Assembly (NCBI GenBank): GCA_000169995.1
Contig: AAZW01000046.1
Coordinates: forward strand, 1 to 42,030
Origin: Vibrionales bacterium SWAT-3
Lineage (GTDB): Bacteria; Pseudomonadota; Gammaproteobacteria; Enterobacterales; Vibrionaceae
DNA: 42,030 nt
Direction: 5' to 3'
Below the pieces are notes generated by a model. It did no database searches. It saw only the letters and a program-made list of their open reading frames with translations, and was not told the DNA's origin. The translations under genes and the position numbers were made by a program. Positions 14,493 through 24,173 of this stretch are shown here, in pieces (position 1 is the stretch's first letter; each line of letters opens with the position of its first letter).

Positions 14493-16163
14493 ATGTATAA
14501 GGAATATTTTGGCTTCGTTGAGATGCCATTTTCGATTGTACCAAATTCTCGCTACTTGTTTTTGAGTCAGCGCCACCAAGAGGCGATGCAGAACCTACAA
14601 GCCGGTTTAGGTGATGGTGGGGGCTTTGCAATGCTTACTGGTGAGGTGGGAACCGGTAAAACAACGGTCGCTAAGGCGATGTTGTCCTCTCTTGATAGCC
14701 ACACTCAAGCTGGCCTTATACTCAACCCTACGTTTTCCAACACTGATTTGCTTGAAGCTATCTGTGATGAGTTCGAGATCGACTATCCGCAGCAGGCATC
14801 ACTCAAACAGCTGAGTCAGGCTATTCACTATTTCTTACTGGATAGCCATGCCGAAGGTATTCAAACTTTATTGGTGATAGATGAAGCTCAGCACTTAGCT
14901 GCCGATGTGTTGGAGCAGCTACGCCTTTTAACGAACTTGGAAACTGACAGCCGCAAGTTATTAAAAGTATTACTGGTTGGCCAACCTGAATTACAACAGC
15001 ACCTACAGACCACGCAATTGCGACAACTAGCGCAGCGTATTACGGGGCGCTACCATTTGTTGCCGCTCAACATTCAAGAGACAGGTAAGTACATCGCGTT
15101 TCGTTTAGAGACGGCTGGTGGCGGGCAGATGCTGTTTTCGAATCGTTCCGTTAAGCTGATTGCTCAATATACTCATGGTATTCCAAGATTGATTAACTTG
15201 GTGTGTGATAAGGCGCTGCAGCTAGCGTTTCATGATGGAGAGCCAACACCGAGCAATGACACGGTCAACAAAGCGTGTCAGCAGATCATGGCGTTTCAAG
15301 CCGAGGTTTACCATGTCGAAAAACCTCGAGTAGCCAGCGCGCTACCAAAACTAGTTAAATACGCGAGTGCTACTACCTTGAGTGTCGCGCTTGCGATGGC
15401 GACCTTGCACTTTGCGCCAGCCTACATTGACACATGGCTAACAACTCAACCTTCGAATGAAGCCCAAGCATTAAGCTCAGCAAGGATGCAGCGGTCGTTA
15501 GTCGCAGATATGCCTAAGGTGGTTGTTGAGTCTGAGATAGACAAGTTCGCACTGCCAGCACATATTCAGCAACACTTGATGCAAGGAACTAACCGTTCGC
15601 TGGCGATCAAGGATTTATATACGCTTTGGGGATACCAATCCTCCCTGCGTGACGGTTTATGTCTGAGCGAGCCACAAAGCGTGTTCGTATGTGAGCAACA
15701 ACAAGCAAGCTTAGATGACCTTCTAGAGTTAGGCGTCCCTGTGGTATTGAACCTAGATGTAGAGCAAGAGCCTGTGTTTGCTGTGCTTTATGGTGCATCA
15801 CAAGACGCTGTCGAGTTACTGGTGAGCGAAAAACTGTTAGTCATGCCGAAGCAATCTTTAGAGAAGATCTGGCATGGTGATTATGTCGCGATTTGGAAAC
15901 AGCCATTGCGAGAAACGTTAAAAGAGGGATATCAGGGTGAAGCTGTCGCTTTGCTTGATTTGTTGCTCTCTGAGGTTCTTGGCGAGGTTGTGTCTGGTAG
16001 TGATGTATTTGATTACGAATTAAAAATGAAAGTTGAAGCATTTCAAACTTGGCAGGGCATGTCGGTCGACGGTATTGCTGGTCAACGCACTTTAGCGAGG
16101 CTACAAAGATTAGCTCAGCTTGATTCTCCTAAGTTAATGTCATTAAGCGGAGGAGCGAGCTAA
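14493..16163 (+). CDS. gspA: GspA/ExeA-type AAA ATPase of type II secretion
   Basis: GspA, with GspB, helps place the outer-membrane secretin GspD through the cell wall. The 556-residue protein has an N-terminal AAA domain with Walker A GEVGTGKTT (50-58) and Walker B LLVIDEAQ (126-133), one membrane helix near 289-311, and a periplasmic part ending in a peptidoglycan-binding domain (VEAFQTWQGMSVDGIAGQRTL). The ATG at 14493 follows AGGGCAG. Its stop overlaps gspB by one base. The pair is far from any gsp pseudopilin operon, as is common in vibrios. Confidence 0.92.
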   Translation: MYKEYFGFVEMPFSIVPNSRYLFLSQRHQEAMQNLQAGLGDGGGFAMLTGEVGTGKTTVAKAMLSSLDSHTQAGLILNPTFSNTDLLEAICDEFEIDYPQQASLKQLSQAIHYFLLDSHAEGIQTLLVIDEAQHLAADVLEQLRLLTNLETDSRKLLKVLLVGQPELQQHLQTTQLRQLAQRITGRYHLLPLNIQETGKYIAFRLETAGGGQMLFSNRSVKLIAQYTHGIPRLINLVCDKALQLAFHDGEPTPSNDTVNKACQQIMAFQAEVYHVEKPRVASALPKLVKYASATTLSVALAMATLHFAPAYIDTWLTTQPSNEAQALSSARMQRSLVADMPKVVVESEIDKFALPAHIQQHLMQGTNRSLAIKDLYTLWGYQSSLRDGLCLSEPQSVFVCEQQQASLDDLLELGVPVVLNLDVEQEPVFAVLYGASQDAVELLVSEKLLVMPKQSLEKIWHGDYVAIWKQPLRETLKEGYQGEAVALLDLLLSEVLGEVVSGSDVFDYELKMKVEAFQTWQGMSVDGIAGQRTLARLQRLAQLDSPKLMSLSGGAS

Positions 16164-17083
16164 TGTCACGCATTATGCATGAGTTGAATCAGTCCTCAGA
16201 CAAATCTAGCTTCAAGGGCTACCAAAATCATCAGGTACCGAGCTCTGCAAAGGGTATAAGCAACAAACGAGGTTCGTCGTTGGCTATGGGGTTGCTTGTT
16301 TTACTTGTGCCTTCTCTGTTGGTAGGTGGTGCCTTGGTGTATCAATCTTACTATCAACAGCAAACGGCTAACCAAGCTGTTATTAGTTCGAGTTCAGAAT
16401 CAGAAACCCAGCCTATTCAAGCCAAGGATATCGAAACGGCTGATTTGAATGTCGAAGAAGAAGCCGAAGATGAGCCTCTGTTTGTGGTGCGTCCAGCGCC
16501 GACAAACAAGACGTTAAAATCCTTACCTCGCCAAGAGGTTTATGCTCAGGTTAATGCTGACAGCACTAGCCTTTCTGCTGGCGTTGCAGTGCCGGAAGTC
16601 AGAGCCGCGAGCAGTGCGCGAGCAGTGGATGATTCAGAGCTGTCATTAGCTGAGCCTGAAGTTGGACCTGGTGTGAACGATGAAAGCAATTATCAGCAAT
16701 CAGATAGCGATCTGCTACAAGGCTTGGATTTGACCGAGTTACCGCCTGATTTGGCATTGAAGCTAGAAGCGATTATGGATGAGCAGCCAAGTGCTCCTGA
16801 GCCAATGGACTCGCGACCAGCAAGCCAGATGGAACCTCAAGTGATTGAGCTCGAAAATCACGTTAACAGTTTGTCTGGCGTATTACCTAAGCTCGACTTA
16901 CAAACTCATATGTATTCAAGTAGTGAGAACAAGCGTTGGGTCAAAGTAAATGGGCAAGAGGTGTCACAGGGCGATTGGATCGGTAATGATGTTCAACTGT
17001 TAGAGATCAAGCCTCAATCTGTGGTTGTTGAGTTTAATCAGCAGAAGATTGAGATTCCTGCTTTGTATGAGTGGAAGGGCTAA
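16163..17083 (+). CDS. gspB: GspB/ExeB-type type II secretion protein
   Basis: This 306-residue inner-membrane protein has a short cytoplasmic head, one membrane helix (39-60), a long low-complexity acidic and Ser/Pro-rich periplasmic linker (about 75-230), and a C-terminal GspB domain. That domain shows LDLQTHMYSS, WVKVNGQEVSQGDWI and the final VVEFNQQKIEIPALYEW. It works in a complex with GspA. The TAATG overlap with gspA indicates coupled translation. Confidence 0.92.
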   Translation: MSRIMHELNQSSDKSSFKGYQNHQVPSSAKGISNKRGSSLAMGLLVLLVPSLLVGGALVYQSYYQQQTANQAVISSSSESETQPIQAKDIETADLNVEEEAEDEPLFVVRPAPTNKTLKSLPRQEVYAQVNADSTSLSAGVAVPEVRAASSARAVDDSELSLAEPEVGPGVNDESNYQQSDSDLLQGLDLTELPPDLALKLEAIMDEQPSAPEPMDSRPASQMEPQVIELENHVNSLSGVLPKLDLQTHMYSSSENKRWVKVNGQEVSQGDWIGNDVQLLEIKPQSVVVEFNQQKIEIPALYEWKG

Positions 17084-17126
17084 CCTAAAGCTACTACAAG
17101 CGCTTTGATAACATGTTGAGATAAAT

Positions 17127-17154
17127 AAAAAGGAGCACTTAGGTGCTCCTTTTT
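17127..17154. terminator. bidirectional terminator between gspB and the SH3-domain gene
   Basis: AAAAAGGAGCAC pairs with GTGCTCCTTTTT around a 4-nt loop. It lies between convergent genes. Confidence 0.92.
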
Positions 17155-17207
17155 GGTATCCGATATTGAATTTACTTTGCGTAATGCAAAACAGTCAAAC
17201 GATCAGC

Positions 17208-17819
17208 TTACGCCCAGCCGTTTGGTGATTTCTTACGACGAGGGATGATGTGTGGTAGAACAAGGCCAAGAAGTAGACCAATACCAGCAACACCACCACC
17301 GTACATGAAGTACTTCAATAGTAGGTCATCTTTCTGCGTGTCTAGCTTAGCACGTAGTTCACGGTTTTCTGTTTGAGAGCTTGTTAGCTGTTGGCTAATT
17401 TCGCTGTAGTTCTGTTCTAGTTCAGCAATCTGCTTATTACGAGAATCTAGAGAACTTGCTAGGCCTGCTTTTTCACTGTCTGCAGTTTGACGTGCGTTAG
17501 CCAGCTTAGTTTTCACTTCTGTCAGTTCTTTTTCAAGCTTAGGCATACGCAGAGCCATACTCTCTTTAGTACTTACAAACTTGCTTTCAACCCAACCTTT
17601 ACGGCCACGGTTGTCTTGGATTTGTGTGTAACCCGTGCTCTTGTTTGCTTGTAGATAGGTAATCTTCTCACCAGCGTCAACACTGCCGATAATACGGAAG
17701 GTGTTGTTTGGGCCAGAATGCATATAAGTAAATAGTTTGTCAGCAATATAACGGTCTTGTGCAAAGGCAGCTGGAGCCGCAAGCATTGCGAACAAAACTA
17801 AGCTAATCAGTTTTTTCAC
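17208..17819 (-). CDS. ygiM: TIGR04211-type SH3 domain protein (YgiM-like)
   Basis: A 203-residue envelope protein: signal peptide (about 1-20, ending AAPAAFA), a bacterial SH3 domain (about 21-90, with YMHSGPNN and GRKGWVESKF), a long coiled coil (about 95-165), one membrane helix near the C-terminus and a basic tail RRKK. The start is a GTG at 17819 preceded by AAGGGA. An ATG 34 codons upstream lies within the hairpin of the pit terminator and would bury the signal peptide. The exact role is unknown. It is the counterpart of E. coli ygiM, which also lies between ygiF and cca. Confidence 0.88.
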   Translation of the reverse strand: MKKLISLVLFAMLAAPAAFAQDRYIADKLFTYMHSGPNNTFRIIGSVDAGEKITYLQANKSTGYTQIQDNRGRKGWVESKFVSTKESMALRMPKLEKELTEVKTKLANARQTADSEKAGLASSLDSRNKQIAELEQNYSEISQQLTSSQTENRELRAKLDTQKDDLLLKYFMYGGGVAGIGLLLGLVLPHIIPRRKKSPNGWA

Positions 17820-17901
17820 AGTAAATCCCTTAACGATTCTAATTGGGTAGGCGGATGAGTCAGCCTCAATTAGCAAATAATATTTAGTTTCTTTATGCGG
17901 T

Positions 17902-17931
17902 GCAACAAAGAAGGGAGGCAAAGCCTCCCTT
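17902..17931 (-). terminator. terminator of pit
   Basis: AAGGGAGGC pairs with GCCTCCCTT around an AAA loop and is followed on the minus strand by CTTTGTT. It lies between the pit stop and the SH3-domain gene. Confidence 0.75.
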
Positions 17932-18024
17932 TCTGTGCGTTTGAGTCAATAATGACATGGCATTTACATATCGTTACTGAAGCTCACATAATTCTGACGC
18001 TAGCATCGACTAACGCAGTGGCAA

Positions 18025-19287
18025 TTACATGCTAAACATAGCCTGAATACCGTAGAAGAACACAACAGCAAGTAGAGCACCTGCTGGCAGTGTCACAATC
18101 CACGAAGCCACGATATTACGTACAACGCCTAAGTTCAGTGCCGCGATACCACGAGCAAAACCAACACCCAATACTGCACCAACTAGTGTTTGTGTCGTAG
18201 AGATTGGAAGACCAGTACCTGACGCTAGAACAACCGTACATGCTGTAGCAAGTTGCGCAGCAAAGCCACGGCTTGGTGTTAGTTCAGTGATACCAGTACC
18301 AACCGTTGCCATTACCTTATGACCAAGAGTCGCAAGACCAACCACGATACCAAAACCACCTAGAGGAAGAATCCACCATGCGATAGTACTCTTACCTGTG
18401 ATTTCGCCCATATGTTCAACCGTTGATACAACAGCGGACAGTGGACCAATCGCGTTTGCAACGTCGTTTGAACCGTGTGCGAATGCCATCGCACAAGCTG
18501 TTATAACCATTAGTACAGAGAAGATGCCTTCAACACCAGCAAAGCCGTGGTCTTCTTCGCGGTTAGCGAATTTCTTCTGGATGTATAGGTAACCACCAAT
18601 CATTACAATTGCTGATACTGCTGCAGCCCAAACCCATGCTTCAGTATTGCTTAGGTGAAGACCAACGTGCTTAAGGCCTTTCTTGATTGTTACCAGTGCA
18701 ATTACCATCGTTGTGATGAACATGTACACAGGAACGAAACGTTTAGCGTTGAACAGTGGGTTCTCAGTATCAAAGATCAGTCGCTGAGCACTCACAAAGA
18801 TAACGTAAGCGAAGAAACCAGAAATGACAGGAGTAATAATCCAACTGCCCACGATACCTTGAACGCTGCCCCAGTCTACCGCTTCAGTACCTACAGATAC
18901 GCAAGCGAAACCGATGATTGCACCGATGATTGAGTGAGTAGTAGAAACAGGCCAGCCCATGTATGAAGCTAGAAGTAACCATGTACCAGCAGCAAGAAGC
19001 GCTGACATCATACCGAATACAAGTACGTCTGGTTGATGTGCGAATAGAGACGTCTCGATAACACCTTTGCGGATCGTATCGGTAACTTCGCCACCGGCAA
19101 GATATGCACCAGCGAATTCAAAGATCATTGCGATAATGATCGCTTGTTTAACGGTTAGAGCTTTAGAGCCTACTGAGGTGCCCATTGCGTTCGCAACGTC
19201 ATTTGCACCAATACCAATAGCCATCAAGAAACCGAAAGCTGCTGCAACAATAATCAGGACAGTGCCGTAGTTAGCAAGGATATCCAT
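18025..19287 (-). CDS. pit: inorganic phosphate transporter, Pit family
   Basis: This inner-membrane carrier imports phosphate (as a metal-phosphate complex) with protons or sodium. The 420-residue protein has about ten membrane helices and the two inverted family repeats: GANDVANAMGTSVGSKAL in the first half and HGSNDVANAIGPL in the second, plus GWPVSTTHS and GLPISTTQT. The start at 19287 follows TAGGTATTACG and gives the usual MDILANYG N-terminus. It follows the DUF47 gene and is probably co-transcribed, the standard pit pairing. Confidence 0.95.
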   Translation of the reverse strand: MDILANYGTVLIIVAAAFGFLMAIGIGANDVANAMGTSVGSKALTVKQAIIIAMIFEFAGAYLAGGEVTDTIRKGVIETSLFAHQPDVLVFGMMSALLAAGTWLLLASYMGWPVSTTHSIIGAIIGFACVSVGTEAVDWGSVQGIVGSWIITPVISGFFAYVIFVSAQRLIFDTENPLFNAKRFVPVYMFITTMVIALVTIKKGLKHVGLHLSNTEAWVWAAAVSAIVMIGGYLYIQKKFANREEDHGFAGVEGIFSVLMVITACAMAFAHGSNDVANAIGPLSAVVSTVEHMGEITGKSTIAWWILPLGGFGIVVGLATLGHKVMATVGTGITELTPSRGFAAQLATACTVVLASGTGLPISTTQTLVGAVLGVGFARGIAALNLGVVRNIVASWIVTLPAGALLAVVFFYGIQAMFSM

Positions 19288-19415
19288 CGTAATACCTAGT
19301 TGTTTGATAACAAGCGGAACAAATTTAGACGCAAAAAACCGCTCAGCGAGAGAAATACTCAACGCATAAGTGGTTTGTTCAAAAAATGCTCTTCGTTATA
19401 TGGTTAACGTATGAT

Positions 19416-20096
19416 TTAAGATCGAGAAAGCATTACTTCAAGACGAGCGCCTACACGCTGTGCTTGATCTGCAATACCACCAACCCATTCAAGAATTTTG
19501 TATAAGAACATGATATCAACTGGATTCAGATCGCCTTCAATCGCCATTAGTTGTTGGCGTAGTTCGATCTGCATCGCGTCCGTGTCATCTTCAATTACAT
19601 CTAATTGATGAATCATTTCAGCAACGAGTGTTACTTCACGGCCCTTAAAGCCAGTCTCAAGTAATTCGTCTAGTTCATTGATTACGTTTTGTGCTTGGTT
19701 CGCTGCATCTAGACAACGTTTAACGTAAGCGATGAAGTTTTCTTGTAGAGGAGCAGGAATGACAAGTTGACGACCATATACACGGCCAGCAATGTCTTTC
19801 GCTAGGTTTGCTAGTTTGTCTTGCTGAGTTAATAGCTCCAACATGTCGGTGCGATCAACAGGCATAAACAAACCACGAGGAAGTTTAAGGCGAATTTCAC
19901 GTTTTAGTACGTCAGCTTCTTTCTCAAGGTGAGAAATCTGAGCTCGAATTTCAGCTGCTTTTTCCCAGTCACCCTTTGAAGAAACTTCAAAGAAATTAAC
20001 TAGGTGAGAACAACATTCGTTCACGCATACTACGTGACGCTGCAAAGGTTTAATTGGGGACTTTGCAAATAACCCCATAATTGTATTTACTGGCAT
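19416..20096 (-). CDS. DUF47 / TIGR00153 PhoU-like protein
   Basis: A soluble all-helical protein of 226 residues, distantly related to PhoU. Many charged heptads fit a helical bundle, with conserved ISHLEKEADVLKREIR and QLDVIEDDTDAM. Genes of this family nearly always precede pit transporters and are thought to control them. Two ATG codons lie six bases apart; 20096 (MPVNTIMG) matches the family N-terminus as I remember it, and 20102 is the alternative. Confidence 0.9.
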   Translation of the reverse strand: MPVNTIMGLFAKSPIKPLQRHVVCVNECCSHLVNFFEVSSKGDWEKAAEIRAQISHLEKEADVLKREIRLKLPRGLFMPVDRTDMLELLTQQDKLANLAKDIAGRVYGRQLVIPAPLQENFIAYVKRCLDAANQAQNVINELDELLETGFKGREVTLVAEMIHQLDVIEDDTDAMQIELRQQLMAIEGDLNPVDIMFLYKILEWVGGIADQAQRVGARLEVMLSRS

Positions 20097-20303
20097 GGTC
20101 ATCCAACCTAATAAATAATAACCTTAAAACAACATACACCATATTCATGGTGAAATGTTAAGCGATGGCTACAAAGTCGCGCATGTTAACCTAATCAATC
20201 TCTCATTAAAACTGTTTTAGATCATCATAAGGGCGATATTTCTGACTTGCCGACTTTGAAAATTGGCAATATCCTGTCCCTATCTTCACAGAAAGGTATA
20301 ACT

Positions 20304-21821
20304 ATGGAAACCGAGATAGAACTGAAGTTTTTTGTTTCTCCTGATTTTTCAGAGACTTTACGCAATAAAATTGCTGAAACTAAAGTACTTCAGCACAGTT
20401 GTCGTGAGCTAGGTAACATCTACTTTGACACCCCTGACAACTGGCTACGCAAGCACGATACCGGCTTGCGCATTCGACGCTTTGATGACGTATTTGTACA
20501 AACCGTAAAGACAGCGGGTCGCGTTGTTGCCGGTCTACACCAAAGGCCTGAATACAATGCAGAACACGACAGCAATCAACCCAAGCTTGCCTTGCATCCA
20601 GAAGATATCTGGCCTGAAGGTAAGGACATTGAAACATTGCAAGCCGAGCTTACTCCACTCTTCTCTACTAACTTCACACGAGAGCAGTGGCTGATTGGCA
20701 TGCCTGACGGTAGCCAAGTCGAGGTTGCCTTTGACCAAGGTTTCGTTGAATCTGGCGATCTGCAAGAACCGATTTGCGAAGTTGAGCTTGAACTTAAATC
20801 CGGCCAAACGGATGCTCTGTTTACACTGTCTCGCCAATTCTGCGAACAAGGTGGTATGCGCTTAGGTAACTTAAGCAAAGCTGCTAAGGGTTACCGACTT
20901 GCTCAAGGTTATCAAGGCGATGAAGTCACTCCTTTGACCTTAGTTGATACTGACAAAAGTGACACCGTTGAATCGTGTTTCATTCAATCTTTAGAGCATG
21001 CTCTCGCTCATTGGCATTACCACGAGCAAATCTTCACCGAGCGCCAGTCGATTGAAGCCCTTCATGAGATCAGTCATTCATTGAGCTTTATCCGTCAGAC
21101 TTTCACTATTTATGGCGGCATTGTACCAAGACGTGCCAGTGCCATTTTGCGCCAAGAGCTGAAATGGCTAGAACAAGAGTTGGATTGGCTAAAAAGCTAT
21201 GACCACTTTGAGGATTTGCTAGAAGATAAAGGCCACGTTCTGCGTAAGCTTGATGCTCGTAAGTTCTTAGTGGCTGAGCTAAAAGAGATGCAAGAGCAAT
21301 TGCCAGATCGTGAAGAGTTACTGACTCTCTTGAGCTCTGCTCGCTACACCGGTCTTCTACTTGATTTAAGCCGCTGGATTCTTACCCGAGGCTGGCAGCC
21401 ATTCTTGGACGATAAAGCGCGTGAGCAAATGGGACGCGGAATTGAATGGTTCTCTGTGAAGCAGCTTGATCGCACCTGGGCGGAGCTGATGGAAGCTTTT
21501 CCACCAGAGCGTGTGATGACAAGCCAAGCCTACATCGACCAGCAGTATCGTTTGATGCGTAACCTGTACTCTGGTGTTGGCTTTGCGAGCTTATATGATG
21601 ACGATGAGCGTAATAGCTTCCGTTTACCTTGGGCGGACATGGTGCAAGGTATCGACGATTTGTTGATGCTGCGAACCTTACAGCCACTTACTGAGAAGTT
21701 AGAAGGTGATGAGAAAGATCAGCTAGAGCGTTGGCTTGCTCGACAAGAAGTTTCGATTCTGCATGCAATGGAGCAGACTCGCCAAATCAGTGTTGAAGTT
21801 GAGCCATACTGGCAAGACTAG
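20304..21821 (+). CDS. ygiF: inorganic triphosphatase, CYTH-CHAD protein
   Basis: The N-terminal CYTH domain (about 1-200) forms the triphosphate tunnel and begins with the signature ExExK at residues 4-8 (EIELK). It hydrolyses triphosphate in E. coli YgiF. The C-terminal CHAD domain (about 220-490) is a His- and Lys-rich helical domain associated with polyphosphate. At 505 residues it is longer than the E. coli protein. The start follows GAAAGG. It is divergent from the phosphate-transport pair, which may reflect a shared link to phosphate, though no Pho box was recognised between them. Confidence 0.93.
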   Translation: METEIELKFFVSPDFSETLRNKIAETKVLQHSCRELGNIYFDTPDNWLRKHDTGLRIRRFDDVFVQTVKTAGRVVAGLHQRPEYNAEHDSNQPKLALHPEDIWPEGKDIETLQAELTPLFSTNFTREQWLIGMPDGSQVEVAFDQGFVESGDLQEPICEVELELKSGQTDALFTLSRQFCEQGGMRLGNLSKAAKGYRLAQGYQGDEVTPLTLVDTDKSDTVESCFIQSLEHALAHWHYHEQIFTERQSIEALHEISHSLSFIRQTFTIYGGIVPRRASAILRQELKWLEQELDWLKSYDHFEDLLEDKGHVLRKLDARKFLVAELKEMQEQLPDREELLTLLSSARYTGLLLDLSRWILTRGWQPFLDDKAREQMGRGIEWFSVKQLDRTWAELMEAFPPERVMTSQAYIDQQYRLMRNLYSGVGFASLYDDDERNSFRLPWADMVQGIDDLLMLRTLQPLTEKLEGDEKDQLERWLARQEVSILHAMEQTRQISVEVEPYWQD

Positions 21822-21844
21822 TCTCTACACTCACATCCATTTTT

Positions 21845-21870
21845 AAATAGGGCCTTGGCCCTATTTTTTT
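21845..21870 (+). terminator. ygiF terminator overlapping the channel stop codon
   Basis: AAATAGGGCC pairs with GGCCCTATTT around a TT loop, followed by a T-run ending at 21870. The TAG stop of the convergent channel gene lies in the right arm. Confidence 0.9.
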
Positions 21871-22610
21871 GTCTGTCGTTCAAGCGACTCGAGCCGCTCT
21901 AGTATCTGTTGCTGCTGTTCTAGAATCTTGTCCAGTTTACGCTCTTTGTTTTCCAATTGTTGATTCTGGAGGTCGGTAGGCTCAGTAATCAGCGAGGTAA
22001 TTAGACCTGAGATCATACCAAATACACCAACCCCACAGATGATCACAATCGATGCGATTAACTGACCAGCGGTGGTTACTGGATAATGGTCGCCATAGCC
22101 AACGGTACTGATGGTCACGAAAGCCCACCACAACGCATCATGACCAGTCGTGATATTGGCATTAGGATCTTTGTGTTCCAATAGCAGGATCGTGCCAGCA
22201 CCGATCGTCAGTAAGATCACCAAAAGCAGAATGATGGAAGCGAAAGTGGTCTCTTTTCTGTTACGAAACAGCTCTCTGAAAATACGTTTACTTGAACGTA
22301 GAACCAAGATGACTCGCAGAATTTGAAAAATACGAGCGAAACGGAGCGGCTCGATCATTGGGATACTTGCCAAGAAATCGATCCAGTGTACTTTGAGGTA
22401 TTCTTTCTTGTTTTGTGATCTGAATAGATCAATCGTGAGCTGAAAAAGAAAAACACTACAGATTATAAAATCGAGGCCGATAAGGACTTGTTTCGATTCT
22501 TTATCAATCGGCGCAAACAACAAGCCTGAGATCACAAATAACGCTAAGAAAGAGAGAATCAGTGATAATAAGCTCATCGGCTTAGGTGTGTCTTTGATAC
22601 TATTTAACAT
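21861..22610 (-). CDS. six-helix ion channel, voltage-gated potassium-channel type
   Basis: A 249-residue membrane protein with the Kv layout. Helices lie near 14-33, 43-63 and 74-86, then an arginine-rich S4-like helix (90-110, with R90, R93, R99, R105). S5 is near 122-145, a pore helix and selectivity filter TVGYGD at 169-174, S6 near 183-207 and a short C-terminal coiled coil (about 214-245) that may help tetramer assembly. The filter is exactly that of K+-selective channels. There is no RCK ligand domain. It is divergent from the chemoreceptor gene with 96 bases between starts. No strong ribosome site was seen. Confidence 0.92.
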   Translation of the reverse strand: MLNSIKDTPKPMSLLSLILSFLALFVISGLLFAPIDKESKQVLIGLDFIICSVFLFQLTIDLFRSQNKKEYLKVHWIDFLASIPMIEPLRFARIFQILRVILVLRSSKRIFRELFRNRKETTFASIILLLVILLTIGAGTILLLEHKDPNANITTGHDALWWAFVTISTVGYGDHYPVTTAGQLIASIVIICGVGVFGMISGLITSLITEPTDLQNQQLENKERKLDKILEQQQQILERLESLERQTKK

Positions 22611-22706
22611 TCATACGAGGCTCAAAATAAATCGCGAACCTGACTCAATCAGCCATCTCGCGGGTATAGAAGCCATCAATATATAAGAGTTAATGGAGAA
22701 CTGACA

Positions 22707-23963
22707 ATGACTAAACTGTCATTCAAGCCGTGGGAAAGGGTAATCTCTGACGTTCGTCTCGTTCCGAAAATGATCATGCTGATGGTGTTCAGTACCATCT
22801 TGATCATTTCTAAACAGCTATGGGACGCGAGCACGTTTTACGATTCATTGCTCGCTGCAACGAATAATGCACAAGTCGCGCAGCAGCATTATGAGACTTA
22901 CCTAGTTCAAGTCGCTTGGCAGACTGGCTTGATGATCATTGTGTTTGTGGTTCTTTTATTAGCGGCAGCTCGCGTTATGCTGCGCCAAACTCAATACCTC
23001 AGTGATGCCATTAAAACGATGGCAGACAAGAATCTATCAGTGCCGATTCACATGGACTGTAAAGATGAATACGGCGATGTAGCACGTGAGCTAGAAAAAA
23101 CACGAGTTCAGCTGCATGACATGGTGAAGGCTCAACTGGCTTCTTCTGATGAGCTATTTACTCTAACAGAAGTGATGACCATCAGTATGTCAGAGACCAA
23201 AGAGTCAGCTCAAGAAGAGTTCAACGAGATTGACCAACTGGCAACGGCAATGAGCGAAATGACCTCTACCGTTCAAACGGTGGCTGAGCACGCACAAAGC
23301 GCTTCTTCTCTTACAGAGCAAGCATCAGGCCAAGCATTGACGGGGCAGAAGTTTGTTCAGGGCTCTGTATCTAAGATGAGTGAACTCTCTTCTGATATCG
23401 CAGCATCAGCGGCAGCGGTAAACCAAGTTGAAGAGCGCGTTGATTCAATCGGTAGTGTTGTAGGCACTATCCAAGGAATCTCAGAACAAACCAACTTACT
23501 GGCACTAAACGCAGCGATTGAAGCGGCGCGAGCAGGTGAAGCCGGCCGTGGTTTTGCTGTAGTTGCTGATGAGGTTCGTAACCTTGCACAGCGTACTCAG
23601 CAAGCAACCGTCGAAATTCAAGATATGATCAGCCATCTACAAAGCAGTGCTAACTCTGCAGTTGAGCTAATGGAAAAGAGTGTTGTTGAAGCGGCTGAAG
23701 GTGTAGACCTAGTGACTAATGCTGGCTCCGAACTTGATGGCATCGTGAGCCAAGTTAACCAAATCAATGACATGAACTTCCAGATTGCGACGGCTGCAGG
23801 CCAGCAGAGCAGTGTTGCGGAAGAGATGAGTGTTAACCTGACCAATGTTCGTGAGCTGGTTGAAGCTTCGGTTGTCGTGGTCGGTGAGCTTCTAGAAACC
23901 TCTCAGCTTATGGAAAGCAACGCGCAAGAACTCGACGGTAAGATTAAGCAGTTTAAGGTGTAA
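22707..23963 (+). CDS. methyl-accepting chemotaxis protein with minimal periplasmic part
   Basis: A 418-residue chemoreceptor: membrane helix 1 near 19-38, only about 30 residues in the periplasm, helix 2 near 72-92, a HAMP domain (about 91-143) and a signalling domain with the conserved tip EQTNLLALNAAIEAARAGE followed by FAVVADEVRNLAQRT. It should control CheA through CheW. The periplasmic piece is too short for a normal ligand-binding domain, so the stimulus may be sensed in the membrane or cytoplasm. No C-terminal CheR-docking pentapeptide (NWETF type) is present; it ends KIKQFKV. GGAG precedes the ATG. Confidence 0.95.
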   Translation: MTKLSFKPWERVISDVRLVPKMIMLMVFSTILIISKQLWDASTFYDSLLAATNNAQVAQQHYETYLVQVAWQTGLMIIVFVVLLLAAARVMLRQTQYLSDAIKTMADKNLSVPIHMDCKDEYGDVARELEKTRVQLHDMVKAQLASSDELFTLTEVMTISMSETKESAQEEFNEIDQLATAMSEMTSTVQTVAEHAQSASSLTEQASGQALTGQKFVQGSVSKMSELSSDIAASAAAVNQVEERVDSIGSVVGTIQGISEQTNLLALNAAIEAARAGEAGRGFAVVADEVRNLAQRTQQATVEIQDMISHLQSSANSAVELMEKSVVEAAEGVDLVTNAGSELDGIVSQVNQINDMNFQIATAAGQQSSVAEEMSVNLTNVRELVEASVVVVGELLETSQLMESNAQELDGKIKQFKV

Positions 23964-24035
23964 CCTTGTTCTCTAAACCCTATTGATAGAGCCTTTTTTC
24001 TAGAGAGAAAGGTCTCACTCGATAAGTTCACTGAT

Positions 24036-24068
24036 AAAACGCCCACATTGCTGATGTGGGCGTTTTTT
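24036..24068 (+). terminator. terminator of the chemoreceptor gene
   Basis: AAAACGCCCACAT pairs with ATGTGGGCGTTTT around TGCTG, followed by further T. Confidence 0.93.
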
Positions 24069-24173
24069 ATTGGCGTAACTTTGGTATAACTTATCTTTAG
24101 CTATGAAAACTCATTATTGAAAAACTGACCCAACAAATTGATTGTTCGCGCGCAGCTTATACAAGGAAGAAAC

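Noticed and set aside
20103..20303. Pho box between the DUF47 gene and ygiF
   Set aside because: CTGTC appears once near the ygiF start, but the second direct repeat of a Pho box is missing.
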